Shown piece by piece: positions 1 through 11,955 of a stretch of 64,000 bases of DNA. Source of the stretch: Conus ventricosus (taxonomy: Eukaryota > Mollusca > Gastropoda > Neogastropoda > Conidae). Each line of letters opens with the position of its first letter. Within the stretch, counting starts at the first letter, position 1. The position numbers and the translations under genes are program-made. The stretch lies in NCBI GenBank assembly GCA_018398815.1, contig CM031622.1, forward strand, positions 22,952,362-23,016,361. The letters are read 5' to 3'. The notes below the pieces were generated by a model, which did no database searches, was not told the origin of the DNA, and was given only the letters and a program-made list of their open reading frames with translations.

Positions 1-42
1 ACTCGAAAGAAGTGGATTCGGTTCGTGCAACCATGCCGGGCA

Positions 43-425
43 GCTAAAGTTCTTTTTACCACATCAGTTCCTGCTGGACCGAGGAAATGAGCTATTCCGA
101 CAATTGCCGAGCCCGTTCGAGTGGATCAAAAACTTCGTCTGCATTGTGCGCGTATACTTTGAAGGCGGAGTGGTAAGCTCGTACAGATGAGTACGATAGT
201 TGCACGTTATTTCTGTTCTTATCTATGGACAGATCACACTTGTTAAATTGAATGAACATGTTAAGGCTTCAGGAAGGAGAACCTCCGCTCGCCGTCTACG
301 CGTGATCGCATCAAGAAGTCAGTCGGTAGCCTTTCCTCGAGACTTCGGTAAAGTCCGTACACCTTCAGAATGCTGTGTTCGGGCGTCCAGCTGGAACTGA
401 ACTGACGTGGTAAAAAGAACTTAGC
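43..425. repeat. Inverted repeat with about 37-41-bp imperfect arms
   Basis: The arm at 43-79 (core 'gttctttttaccac') recurs as its reverse complement at 385-425. The arms share the core, then 'tcagttc' and 'ctggac' with a few mismatches and a short indel. They enclose about 305 bp with no recognisable gene. This could be a small foldback or MITE-like element or an inverted duplication. I see no target-site duplication, so the class is open. An open frame on the minus strand at 261-596 overlaps it and has no recognisable domain. Confidence 0.45.
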
Positions 426-1862
426 GTTCAAACTGACAAGGTACAGGCCTTGCAGAAAATCCCCAGAGTCACATTGGCTGTCGCAATCATAGTCAATGCT
501 TTTACATGATAAATTAAATACTGAGCAGAGGTGTGCAAGAACCATCAGAATCGCTTTCTGTCGCCGTCGCTGACCATCATGTGACGTCACATCCAAGAGC
601 AGTTAAGCCATGCCAAGATTTAGTTGATTACCTCCGTTTTCTTGATAACAGGTGAAAATGCCCACTTTCGCGGATCGATTTCGTGTGATCGGGAGCGAAT
701 CAGATGTTTATTTTACCAATTTATCAAACATTTCATATTTCTGCATAAGCTGACCAATTATCGAAAACCTCTAAAGTAGACCTTTAAAACCAACATTTGA
801 TACAATGACCAAATCAAATCATTCCATGAATTGATCTTGATCTGCCCTGGCCCATGATTTGAATTTCAACCAAGTTGTCATTTTTCACCCAAAATGATTG
901 AAGACATTTAGCAAACTTGCATCTGAAATGTCCTGTCAGACATAACTTTCTTTTTTTAATGTTTTCAAATAAATCTTGGTAGTTCTGTAGTGTCATGTAT
1001 GAGTCAGTGCAGTTTTGCCATGAAGTCTGAAATGGGCAAATAAACAAATCAGTTTTGTTTTTATATATTGATCTCCAAACTTTTTCACATAAATAATTTC
1101 TGTGTGAAAGTCAGATACAACAGTTCTGAAGCTTGCCACAAATCATAATTCCAAAAGAAGTCTGTTTATTCTGTGAAATTCATGATGATACTGCTGTCAC
1201 TGCCAGTACTTGACAATGCTTTGATGTCTGCCATTTGCAATGGCTGGTCTGTTTTCTCAGTAAAATTTGTTCAATCAAATTCATTTTTCGCTCTAACTCT
1301 ATCAAAATGTTGCTGAATCATGGCTGGTTTTAGTGTATAGACTGCTGAATTGTCGATGTGTACACAAAGTGTGGTTTTTTGTGAATAATGTCACTCTCTG
1401 GGTATTGTTGTATGCATACCCTAGTGTTTAAACTCTCTGTATGTCTGTGCATGTCCTGTTGTTTGCAGTGCCTGCACACGTAGCATATTCCGTCAAATCT
1501 GGGTTCAGGAGAAGTCTGAAAAATGTCATGGGAAGCACAGGGGCGTTTAGTGCTCGTGAACAAATGAGTGTTGATGTGAGAGCATTGCATTGAGCAGACA
1601 TAGGAGGTTAAGCAGCAGCAACAAAAGGTTGATAAAACAAGGGATGGTTTGGGTCCCGAGAACAAGAAACTGATATAGAGAAGAATGCAGATAAGCTCAT
1701 AAATTTCCGCAATGCATTTTGCCCTGCATTTCCCTGGGGAATTGGGGGTCAGTGAAGGTCACTCTGCCGACCGTTACGGGTGATGCAGGGTTCATGGGTT
1801 ATGTTGGGGCAAGTTGTTTGACAGACCACACTGCAAACAGCCACTGAGGAAGCTTTATGTCG
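426..1862. other. Non-coding stretch, nothing recognised
   Basis: AT-rich sequence with only short, unrelated open frames and no domain, splice-site pair or repeat that I recognise. It probably belongs to the intron upstream of the WASHC2-like exon at 12589. Confidence 0.5.
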
Positions 1863-1986
1863 CTGATGCAGTGTTTTATTTTTGTCACCATTGTGTGCAT
1901 GCAGATGGCTTTTTTTTCATTTTTATCACTCCTGTGACCCAAACAGATGCCCAAAGTGTATTTTTGTCACTCATTGTGACCCAAAC
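1863..1986 (+). repeat. Left remnant of 42-bp minisatellite, cut off by the LINE
   Basis: About three diverged units of the same repeat that resumes at 7807. They share 'gtgacccaaacagatg' and 'atttttgtcactcattgtg' with the first units of the right-hand array. The last unit stops at 1986 after 'gtgacccaaac', which is repeated at 7807-7817. The array was therefore one block before the LINE inserted. Confidence 0.8.
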
Positions 1987-2721
1987 CCCCTGGGGGGTTG
2001 CGCCTTGCGTGGTCGGAGGGCTTGCTGGCCCCGTGACCCCTTAGGCTTTGTGGGGCATCAATACTCGAAGATAGGCTTTTTTTAAAAAACTGCTTCTGGG
2101 CCCTGAGAGGTGCAGATGTATTTGGCCAAAGCATAACGTGGTAAGGAGTTGATGCCCTGGTAGGGCTTCCCCATGTCAGATAGGCTAAGGGTGAGGATCC
2201 TGATAAGGTAACCCGCCTTTCTCCTTTTCTTGTTTTTGCCTCCTTATTTGGCCCTTTTCTATCTTCGTCCCCCCTTATGTCTTCTTTTTCACACCCCTTT
2301 TTCTCTCTGTGGTCTCCTTAAGATCCCCCGTGTTTGCCTTTCGGTGCGACCTGTGTCGGAGGGGAATGAGGTCCGGGTTGATTGAGAGGGCCAGTGCTTG
2401 AGGAGGCCTGTGTTTTCAACACATCACTTTGGCTCGGACTCTCCTAGACAGGGAGTACATTTTGGGCCCCGGGTGTACAAATCGGTCCCTTCTTGGGGTG
2501 GGTCAAGACAAGCAGTTCCCTGTGGCCATGTGAACCCCTGCGTGCTCAGTCTCTGTCCCCGGGAGTTGGCATGATCAGGGGGGATGGGGTTGGGTTGATT
2601 TGTTTGTGGGTATGTCTCTCCGAAGCCTGGAAGGGTCAAGACATTGGTTTCTTGGCCCGGGCCCCCTTAGTTGGACTCCAAGGTGGGTGGGTAAGGGAGG
2701 GTAAAATATAATAAAATAAAC

Positions 2722-3481
2722 ATGGCTTTATCAAAAAACAACCCCCCAAAAGGAAGAGGAAGGCGGCATCCCCTATTTCAGGGGAACGTTATTTGACAGC
2801 GATTCTGACACGGAGGTACGACAGAGAACAGGTTTCTGGGCTTCCTGGCTCGTGGTGGAAGGGAGGAGCAGGAAAGACCCCTTTCAGCTCTGACCCCTTT
2901 TGCTATTCAAAAGGGCTTTCAAGGCTTAGCAGGTGACCTCAGTCCGTCAAAAGGTTGAGGAATGGATCGTTTCTAGTTCAATGTCGATCAAGAAAACAAT
3001 TGAACAGCTGTTGGGGCAACAAAATTAGTGGATAGGGAGATCAGGGTGACCCCCCATAAAAGTTAAATTCATCCAAAGGTGTGATTCGCTGCAGAGATCT
3101 AATGGGTGTCTCAGAGGCGAAATAAAAACGGAATGGCGTCCCAGGGTGTGACGGAGGTGCGCAGGGTGACAGTCAAAAAGGTGCAGAGAGAGTGGCCACC
3201 AACACCCTCTTTTGCCTTCTGCAACCCTGTGTTGCCTCCGGTCATCAAGGTGGCTACCTGAACGCCCGGTTCGCTGTATGTCCGTCGCCGTTGAGATGCT
3301 TCAGGTGCCAGAGGTTTGGACATGTCAGAGACCGCTGTTTGGGCAGGAGGTGTGCGGTGTGTGCTGCAAGGCAATCCATGATGGGCGTGCAAAGATCCGG
3401 CACATTGTGCTAACTGCGGTGGCGATCTCCTCCTCTTCAGAAACTGTCCTTTGGATCAGGAATCCGCATTCAACGAATTAA
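2722..3481 (+). pseudogene. LINE ORF1: gag-like protein with CCHC zinc knuckles (broken)
   Basis: The likely start ATG is at 2722, just after an A-rich leader. The reading frame hits a stop after about 25 codons and continues in another frame (GTLFDSDSDTEVRQ near 2785), so it is frameshifted. The diagnostic part is at about 3290-3460: CFRCQRFGHVRDRC is a CX2CX4HX4C nucleic-acid-binding knuckle. A second and third degenerate knuckle (CAVCAARQ, then HDGRA in the next frame) follow. In I-clade elements this protein coats the element RNA. Codon-level decay is seen; loss of function is inferred. Confidence 0.75.
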
Positions 3482-4019
3482 AAACAGAAAAGAAGATCTT
3501 TTTTGAAGCCCGCAAGCAGGTTGTGGGCCAGTCAGACTCCAACAGTTTCATATGCTTCGCTGTAAGACGGTTCCCACAGTTCACACCGATCAGTCTGCTG
3601 TCAGACTGATGCTTTAGTTTTCAAAGACACTGCAAGTCAGAACTGTCAACTCTGGTGGAAGAGGTCCCCCACCTTTCCCCCCAAAGGTGACTGCCCCTGG
3701 TGGAGGCAAAAAATCCGCCACCCCTCAGACTCCCCGCAGTCTACAAATCTGTGTGGGCAGATTAAAAAACAGCTACCCCCCTCGACCTCCTCTGTCCAGT
3801 GCCCGTGGGGGCAAGGGAGATCAACCCAGTGTGGAGATGGTGGAGTTAAGGAAAAAAACCTCCACCATTCCCAAATCCAGACCTCCACCATCCCCAAACT
3901 CCAGGCCTTTGTCACTGTGGGCAAGTCTGCCAGCAGGTCCAAAGACCAACACAGTCCAGTTAAACTAAATAATAAATTTCTCCATTGGAGGCAGATGTTG
4001 AGGAGGAGATGCCCTGATC

Positions 4020-4690
4020 TCTCTCCTTTTCGCTCTGCCCATGGATAGTACCTACCCCCTTGGAATACCCGTGGTTTTTAATTCCAACTTTGAGGAGCTG
4101 CAGCTTTGTGTCAGTCTATAAAACCTTCCGTCGGGGCTCTTCAAGAAATCAAATTCAAAGCCAGAAGACCTTTACTTTTTGGCTTTAATATTCTTTCAAA
4201 CCTGCACAACCATCACGTTGGGACTTTCGGGCGGTGTTGCCCTTTTCATACATAAAATTTGTTGTATAGTCCGTCGCTCTGTCTACCTCCCTTCAAGCTG
4301 TAGCTGCGAGAGTCACTCTCCACAAGACTGTGGGCGATTTTGTTCCTTTATCTTCCCCCTTCTGTCCCGGTTTGTCGTCAGGACCTTGTCAATCTGTTAG
4401 GGGAACTTCCTCGACCTTTTTTGCTGTTGGGTGCTTTAACGGTCACAACCTCTTTGGGGGAGTGCCGGTAGTCATCCAGAGGTCTGTGATTGAGGATATC
4501 CTGTCGGATTTGGATTTGTGTTGTCTGAACGACGGATCTGAACTTACCTCCATCTTCCCCAGGTTCACTTTTGTGTTAGATTTGTCGGTTTGTGACCCCT
4601 CGCTGGTCCTGGACTATGGGGTGGTCTGTCCTGACGATCTGCACGGAAGTGCCATTTCCTGTTCTTTTACAGCCCATATTAACTGAACCC
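4020..4690 (+). pseudogene. LINE ORF2, endonuclease (AP-like) domain, broken
   Basis: The clearest stretch is at 4420-4680: VGCFNGHNLFGG, then LDLCCLNDGS, then FVLDLSVCDPSL and DDLHGS. These match the GDFNAHN, LLNDG, LDLS and SDH blocks of APE-type LINE endonucleases. The catalytic D of GDFN is replaced by C here, and the terminal H block reads HGSAISCS. The 5' part (4020-4400) is scrambled by frameshifts. In a live element this domain nicks target DNA to prime reverse transcription. Confidence 0.75.
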
Positions 4691-5079
4691 GCCTCTGTCT
4701 CTCAACATCTCAATTATAAGAAAGCAAACTGGGATCTATTTGCAGCCACTATTTCTAAGGAGTTCCCGGAATGATTTTTTTTCAGAGTCGGAACCCCGGC
4801 AGAATCACTGGGCTACCCCTGTGATCAACTGTGCTAAAACCTGTATTCCCGTGTCTTCCGACCAACTTCAAATGCCAAAACACCCTGGTTCGATTCAGAA
4901 AAGCCAAAAAATTTCCAAAGTTAGAAAAACGGGCTCAGCGTCAGGTTTTACCAACGACCTTCGGGTCCCCAAAGCTAGAGCCCTCAGAAACTCCGTGCTA
5001 AATCAAGACACACTTTTAAAATCAGTTAAACGTCGGTCCTGGGAAGCTTCTGCTCCAGGCTGACATCAAAAACTTCTAA

Positions 5080-6550
5080 GAAAAAAAAAAATGTGGAACA
5101 TTAAGAAAAAACAAAGGGAAGACACCTGTCCCATGTGCACATCTCAAGTTTTCGGATTCTTTAATAACAGAAAAGAAAGCAGTTGCTAATCTGCTTGCTT
5201 CAACATTGAAAAGAATTCCTCCTTTAAAAATCAGTCGCTTTTGTCAAACACAAAAGCCCTAAAAGAAAAATCTCCCTGCAACTTTTCATCGACAACATGG
5301 AAGGCTACAAACTTCCTTTTACATTAAAAGAGCTGAAATCTGCCTTACTCTCTTGCAGCGATTCCCCTCCAGGTATAGATGACATACATTTTCAAAATAT
5401 TGAAAATCTTCCCCAAGAAGGTCTGAACATTTCCCGTTACAAAGGGATTACAACCAGTGTGGACTACAGGTTGCTTTCCCCTCTTGGCGGACAGCCTCTT
5501 TTCCCATCCCAACTGGAAAAGATCTTTTTAATCATCTAATACCGTCCATAGCTTGACCAGTGTGTCTGTAAATTGATGGAAAAAAGGTCAATGTAGGCTA
5601 TGTGGAAACTCGAACCGATGGCCTTTTGGCGAAAGAACAGTGTGTTTCCGCAAACTCGTGTACAGTGACCATTGATTCGTCTGATCTACCATTAGAACGC
5701 TTTTTAAATACAGCATGCAGTGGCAATTTTCTTGACTTGAGAAAGGGCCCACGTACCACCTGGAAGTGGGGATACTTCATGATCTCCACGATTGGGTTTC
5801 GAGGTCATCTTCCGCTTTTATTCAAAAATTTTTTGGCCAGAACGACAGTTTCAGGTCGGGTTGGCACATCTTCCTGATGTCCCAGCAGGGTTGGGTGTTC
5901 CAAGGGGAATACTACTCTGCCCTCTTAGTTAGTCAACAACATTGGAATAGTTCAGCAGGGTTCAGACTGTCATTTGTTTGTGGATGATTTTGGTTACGAA
6001 ACTGGAAGCTGTACCGAGTGTCCAGGCAGGTCAGCTTTTTGGTTTGATAAAATCCATTCGGTGGGGGGATGGAAAACGGTTTTCCCTTTTCGCTAAAAAA
6101 CCAGTGTATTCCTTCCATAATTTCGTCGTTTTTTCAGATCCGGAACTTCAAATAGGGAATCTCCATTCCGTGTTAAAGGGCCAAATTTTGGGAGTCATTT
6201 TTGACCAAACTTACTTTTCGATATTAAAAAACCCCAAACTGCTTGCCCAAAGGGACTTTAATATTCTGGGGTGTAGCAACCGACTGGGGCGCTGTAGAAA
6301 CTTGTTGCATCACGAGCCTGGTCGTTTTCCAATGGTACGGTTGTGCTGTGTACGGCTCCGCAGTCATTTACCCCAAAATCTTGGCCCTATCCACATCAAG
6401 GGCTTCGCTTCTGTCTTGGAGCGTTCCGCACCACCTGGGGTTTCAGCCTGTTCGCGGCAGGTGAAACTTCACTGTCAACCGCAGGTGAATGTCTTTGATA
6501 TTCACCGCTGTTCTCAGAACCCAGGAATCCTGCCTATGCGTGTTTTTGAC
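5080..6550 (+). pseudogene. LINE ORF2, reverse transcriptase domain, broken
   Basis: RT blocks can be followed through several frames. FTLKELKSALLSCSDSPPG at about 5318 fits the RT 1-2 region (KELxxAL..DxxPGxDxIH). FLDLRKGPRTTWKWG at about 5728 is a decayed FxDLEKAYDTTWKYG block that lacks the second acidic residue. FVDD at 5977-5988 is the intact polymerase active-site box. ILGVIFDQTYF near 6190 is the downstream FLGVxFDRxLxF block. At least three frame changes occur between these landmarks, so no full-length enzyme can be made. Confidence 0.8.
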
Positions 6551-6760
6551 CCCCGTTCCAAAGTAGTTGAAACAACCCCAATGATTCCGCGTTTGGGTTC
6601 GTATGCAAGCCTCACGTGCGGAATGAGGTTAGACTGGGAGTGTTTCCCATTTTTTCCAAGTTTCCCCGGATTCAACCTCCATGGGCCTTTTTCACACAGA
6701 GATTCGTTTTGATCTCGCAGCTTTCCGTAAGGAGTCTACCAGCTCTCTGGCTACAAGGCT

Positions 6761-7606
6761 TTGTATGCCGAGCTCTGTTCCAAATTCCCATCCTATCAAA
6801 AAGTTTTCACTGACGGTTCCAAGTCTGAGGATGGAGTGGCCTGTGCAGCCTACTGCCCTGGGGCTCCTTCTCAGATATTGTTGGAACATATACATTCAGA
6901 TGCTTCTGTCTATTCTGCTGAACTTACTGCTCTAGTACTGGCTTTGATAGATAATCTCCCATTCTTCGAGAGGGACTTTCTGGTTCTGTCGGATTCGCTG
7001 TCAGCTTTGGAGGCCATAGCTGGCCGCAACCTTCAGCATCCAGAACTTTTACTTTTTTTTGAACTTTTTAGCAAGTTGACGGCGGACGGTTACAACATTA
7101 CTCTTGCTTGGGTTCCTGGCCATGTTGGCATCGGCCGGGAACGAAATGGTTGATCGTTTAGCCAAGAACGCCACAAGAGAGAAACTGTCCAACACTTATA
7201 TCCCCTGCTCAGATGTGAAACCCAAAATTAACGATTATGTGAGAGACCTCTGGCAGGAGGATTGGAACACACAGACGAATAACAAACTCTTTCAGATCCG
7301 TCCAAACCTTAAAGACTTCCTCCCATCTACGTCGGGTGGTCGTAAAGAGGAAACGGTTCTGTGCGGCTGCACACCGGCCATTCGTATTTTACCCATTCTT
7401 ACCTTTTAAAGAGTGAAGAAGCTCCGTGGTGCATTCCATGTCATGCACCACTCACAATGAAACATGTTCTTTTAGAGTGTTGGGACTTGCACGATGTGAG
7501 ACACAAACATTTTACAGCGGAGTCCATGAAGATCCTGTTCAGGGATGTCCCGCCTGACGTGATCCTTGGGTTTTTGAGAGAAATTAACATTTTTCATCTG
7601 ATTTGA
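6761..7606 (+). pseudogene. LINE ORF2, RNase H domain and C-terminal zinc-knuckle region
   Basis: This is the best-preserved part of the element. RNase H catalytic residues are visible: D in FTDGSKSEDG, E in YSAELTALVLA, D in LVLSDSLSALEA and D in DRLAKNA. The last follows a frameshift after WVPGHVGIGRE near 7140. The tail keeps CIPCHAPLTMKHVLLEC (CX2C...HX4C), a feature of the C-termini of I and Jockey ORF2 proteins, and ends at a stop at 7604-7606. Two frameshifts, near 7140 and near 7365, separate three overlapping open stretches. Confidence 0.85.
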
Positions 7607-7683
7607 ATTTTACGAAAGAAGGATTTTTAACAAAGTTTCTGGTTCGTTTGTAGACGATGTCATTTAACGAGATGTGTGAAAGT

Positions 7684-7719
<36 letters not shown>

Positions 7720-7806
7720 GACTGGTGAGTTGATTTTAACGTGGTGACAGCCTGATGTGGCCCTCTGCGGTCGGCTGGGCTATAAGCAACATTATCTTAT
7801 CTTATC

Positions 7807-9110
7807 GTGACCCAAACAGATGTCCAAGTGTCATTTTTGTCACTCATTGTGACCCAAACAGATGTCCAAGTGTCATTTTTGTCACTCACTGTGATCCAGA
7901 CAGACGTCCAAGTGTAATTTTGTCACACAGTGTGTCCTAAACAGATGTCCAAGTGTCATTTTTATCACTCACTGTGACCCAAAACAGATGTCCAAGTGTC
8001 ATTTTTGTCACACAGTGTGTCCTAAACAGATGTCCAAGTGTCATTTTTATCACTCACTGTGACCCAAACAGATGTCCAAGTGTCATTTTTGTCACACAGT
8101 GTGTCCTAAACAGACGTCCAAGTGTCATTTTTTATCACTCACTGTGACCCAGACAGACGTCCAAGTGTCATTTTTGTCACACAGTGTGTCCTAAACAGAT
8201 GTCCAAGTGTCATTTTTGTCACACAGTGTGTCCCAGACAGACGTCCAAGTGTCATTTTTGTCACACAGTGTGTCCTAAACAGACGTCCAAGTGTCATTTT
8301 TGTCACACAGTGTGTCCTAAACAGACGTGCAAGTGTCATTTTTGTCACACAGTGTGTCCTAAACAGACGTCCAAGTGTCATTTTTGTCACACAGTGTGTC
8401 CTAAACAGACGTCCAAGTGTCATTTTGTCACACAGTGTGTCCTAAACAGACGTCCAAGTGTCATTTTTGTCACACAGTGTGTCTAAACAGACGTCCAAGT
8501 GTCATTTTTGTCACACAGTGTGTCCTAAACAAACGTCCAAGTGTCATTTTTGTCACACAGTGTGTCCTAAACAGACGTCCAAGTGTCATTTTGTCACACA
8601 GTGTGTCCCAAACAGACGTCCAAGTGTCATTTTTGTCACACAGTGTGTCCTAAACAGACGTCCAAGTGTCATTTTTGTCACACAGTGTGTCCTAAACAGA
8701 CGTCCAAGTGTCATTTTTGTCACACAGTGTGTCCTAAACAGACGTCCAAGTGTCGTTTTTGTCACACAGTGTGTCCTAAACAGACGTCCAAGTGTCATTT
8801 TTGTCACACAGTGTGTCCTAAACAGACGTGCAAGTGTCATTTTGTCACACAGTGTGTCCTAAACAGACGTCCAAGTGTCATTTTTGTCACACAGTGTGTC
8901 CTAAACAGATGTAAACACTTTGTTTTTGTTACCCATTGTGTTCCATACTGAGACTGTATGACATTTGTCACATACTGTGTCCCGAATTGATCGTGATGTT
9001 TCTTTTTTGTCAGATGATGTGTCTTACACAGATTTCCTTCCATTAGTGTCACTGCAGATGGTCTTGTTTCATTAGTGTTGCGTGTTGTGTCCCTGATTGT
9101 TTCCATTCAT
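7807..9110 (+). repeat. 42-bp minisatellite, about 31 units
   Basis: The core unit is 42 bp, built from 'tcctaaacagacgtccaag' and 'tgtcatttttgtcacac'. Units at the left (7807-8150) have the older form ('gtgacccaaacagatg'). The middle (8160-8920) is highly homogeneous, and units decay from about 8920 to 9110. Because 42 is a multiple of three, several frames stay open on both strands, giving 14-residue repeats such as VTQCVLNRRPSVIF. I regard those as by-products. A few 41-bp units (near 7915, 8424, 8481, 8590 and 8838) break the frames. Confidence 0.92.
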
Positions 9111-10899
9111 GTCGGAGCATTGCATCTCTGTTGAAATCCAAGTAAAGGCATGTGTGTGTGTGTGCATGTGCATGTATATGTGTGAAAACACAATCCTTAG
9201 ATGATGTCGGTGCTAATGTGACTGACAATGCTTGGGTCAGCAATCTTTTGGCCTTTTTTCTTCTTCTTTTTTATACATGATACATAGGAAAGCTTTGAAT
9301 TCTTTTTCTTCATAATCGCCTGTCCAAACAAATACCTTATTTCCACTACTTGTGGAACAATGCCGTACATCAGGATTCCCAAGAAAAAAAAAATGGACAG
9401 CACAAAGCTAATGCTGCCTTTTAACCAACAAGCCAACAGGAGTAATCTTCCTTAGTGAGTTCACAAAATTGCACCATGAGTGATTGAATTCAGTTTTCTT
9501 CTTTTCCTTGGTGAGGAAACATGCCCTCGACTGGACTTCTGAAGTTTGGTTTCCATCATGGATTCTCAGAAGTGGTTGTTTGAGTCGGCCTCCACCGTTC
9601 AGGAGGAAAACACTTCATCTTGGCCAATGAAGAACATACCAGAAAGCTGCTCTGACTTCATCGTTACAGTCACCATCGTCATGGAACACCCTGGTGTCCA
9701 CCAAGTCTATCTGCATTTCTTCTCCTGGTTTTTTAGAGCCTGTTCATCATGTCAGAAAGCTGTCTCCGACCTCTGCTCTCATGAAGCCTGTGTCAGCTTC
9801 ACCGGCTGTTCTCTATTCCTGCCATGCAGCTTGTGTGAGAATTGGACCAGTTCGGTGTGGCTCACAGTTTTTGGCCCCCATCTTGAATGTCTCGATGGTC
9901 CGCCGGTTTTGGCAAGGGCAGCAACTGACACTTTCTGCTTCACCATCCAGCCTACAGTCCCATGTCTAGTAGAGACAGGCCAGCCTCTTCCTTTAGCGCG
10001 CTCTGCGTCCTCTGATCCCAGACATTCACTTGGCGTGTTCAGTTTTCTGTAGACTTTGATAGAACGTTTTATTGTTTTAAAATCATGGTCTCAGTGGACT
10101 AAATGACTGGCTAAGCACAAGAACACTGGGGATAGCAGCCAATGTTCACACTTAAGCTAATCTAAACCCTTTCTAAAAAAAAAAATGATAATAATGAAAT
10201 AGAAGAAGAAGAAGAAGAAGAAGAGAAGAAAATAGAAGAAGAAGAAGAGTACTCAAGCTTCAAATCAAAATGATTGAAGGTTTCAGATATGTATTCATGT
10301 AGGTTTTTGTAAAAATTCGTTTGCAAGAAGTTCTCCTGGGAACTGAAGTAAAAGTAAAGAAAGATGTAACAGATTTGTTACAGAAAAAAAAAGAGAATAA
10401 AAGAAACGAAAGAAAGAAAAAGAAGGAAGAAAAAGAGAAAAAGAAAAAAGAGAAAAATCGGGTTGCTTGAAACATCTGCAGGCCTGTGCTATTCATGCAG
10501 GGCTCATAGTATAGCACATCATTAAAACTTTTATTTTTTAAGCTAATGGAACTTTAGTTATCCTGCCCCACATATCATTTCCTCTCCTTCATTAGGCTTA
10601 TGGTGCACATGTGCATCCATATGCAAGCGTGCCCTGTGTGTGTGTGAACAAGTTAATTCATGTAATTGTATCGGTGTTTGTGTATACACATGCTCAGAAC
10701 TGAGCGAACTGAAGATAGAAAATACAGAACATGCTTGGAAGTTGTGTTTTTATTTTCCATGACTTGACTCTGAGGTCATAGTCTTTAATCATTTTTATCT
10801 CAATCTGTTCCTTGTACTTGTACCATTAAGTCAAAAGTAATAGCTATTTTTGTCTCTTTCTACCTCTCCATCCTCTACAGCTCTTCTCTCTTTCTGTCT

Positions 10900-10900
<1 letters not shown>
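9111..10900. other. Non-coding stretch, intronic
   Basis: No gene recognised. It holds a short (GT)n at about 9150-9182, an (AAG)n-type tract at 10200-10250 and an A/G-rich tract at 10383-10460. An open frame at 9546-10052 (168 codons, + strand) has no recognisable domain and no supporting splice sites. Confidence 0.5.
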
Positions 10901-11030
<130 letters not shown>

Positions 11031-11280
11031 GCACATTCATGCACACAGTCACACATACATGCACAAATTCACCAAGCACACACAAAATCATGACTCAAAC
11101 ATACACAGAGAGAGAGAAGAAGAAGAGGGAGCGACATATAGACAGACAGGTTTGTGATCAATCTTCTTTTCCAGGTTTGCAGTTGGTCTTCTTTTCTATT
11201 TTATAGATAAGCAGTATCACATGCTGCATAATCAGTTGCGGCCACGAAAAAAAAAAGGGGGTTACAAAGCCTGGAACTAG

Positions 11281-11390
11281 TGGAAGAGGACGATCAATGC
11301 TGGCTAGTGAAGAGGACGATCAGTGTTGGCTAGTGAAGAGGACGATCAATGCTGCTGTGAAAGAGGACGATCAATGCTGGCTGCTGTGAA
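11281..11390 (+). repeat. Short tandem repeat of about 29 bp, four units
   Basis: Four copies of 'gaagaggacgatcaatgctg' plus a variable 'gctagt' or 'ctgtga' linker. Units differ by small indels and substitutions. Confidence 0.8.
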
Positions 11391-11955
11391 TAACCTCTGC
11401 TCCTGCAGAGGCCTGTTTGTGAGAAAGGATCTGGGTTGTTCTCTTGCGATACACAGAAACTGACAGTGCTGATTTGCCTGTCCAGGACCTTGGATATTTG
11501 ATACGGACTTGTCCACCAGTTTAAGCCTGTCACGTCAAGAGCAGTGAATATGAATGCCTTTTTAGATGGAAATGCAGGCAAACTCAGAGGTTTGGAGAAC
11601 ATTTTTTTTAAAAAAAGTATTTGCTTTAAATCAGGAAAAGAATAGTTGTTTTGAAAACCAGTGCCACTTTACAGGGAGTTCTTCAGTGCCAAGCAGCCCC
11701 TCTCCAACCTGCCACTGAACAGCTGGCGTCAAACTGGGCGGAGTTTTTGTGATCGCCATCACCTGCTGCTGCTGTCAATCAAATCCCCTGCACTGAATCA
11801 CAGCCAGGAAATGAAGCCGCTGCCGCTGTTGCTGATTGTCTGGAAATGGAAGAGAGTGAAACTGTTTTGGGTCGTAGTTCTACTAAAGATGTTGTCAGCT
11901 TTCGCTTCTCTAACCAAGAGCAACTTGAGAGGTCCAGACCAGAGTAAGGCAAGCC

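Larger units (their letters stand above)
1987..7806 (+). mobile_element. Full-length, decayed I-clade non-LTR retrotransposon (LINE)
   Basis: A 5.8-kb element with, in order, a 5' leader (1987-2721), a gag-like ORF with CCHC knuckles, an endonuclease, a reverse transcriptase, RNase H and a C-terminal zinc-knuckle region. It ends in a TTATC-repeat tail at 7793-7806. It is bounded by the 11-bp duplication 'gtgacccaaac' (1976-1986 and 7807-7817). EN, RT and RNase H in that order, plus a zinc-knuckle gag, is the layout of the I superfamily (I/Nimb-like). Frameshifts and stops break every domain, so it is inactive. A T tract near 7687-7715 sits in the 3' UTR. The family's 3' end recurs twice in this window. 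The RNase H end keeps the longest open frames. Confidence 0.88.

Noticed and set aside
261..596. 111-codon open frame on the minus strand
   Set aside because: It overlaps the inverted repeat and has no recognisable domain. Length is compatible with chance.
8122..8951. Long Cys-rich and Val/Arg-rich open frames on both strands
   Set aside because: They are translations of the 42-bp minisatellite. All frames stay open because the unit has no stop codons, and 41-bp units break them.
7807..9110. CRISPR-like appearance of regularly spaced repeats (also at 25867-28721 and 36754-37432)
   Set aside because: Units are contiguous tandem repeats without unique spacers, in a eukaryotic context with introns and LINEs.
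9546..10052. 168-codon open frame on the + strand
   Set aside because: No recognisable domain and no paralogous pattern. It lies in an intron, and codon choice looks random.
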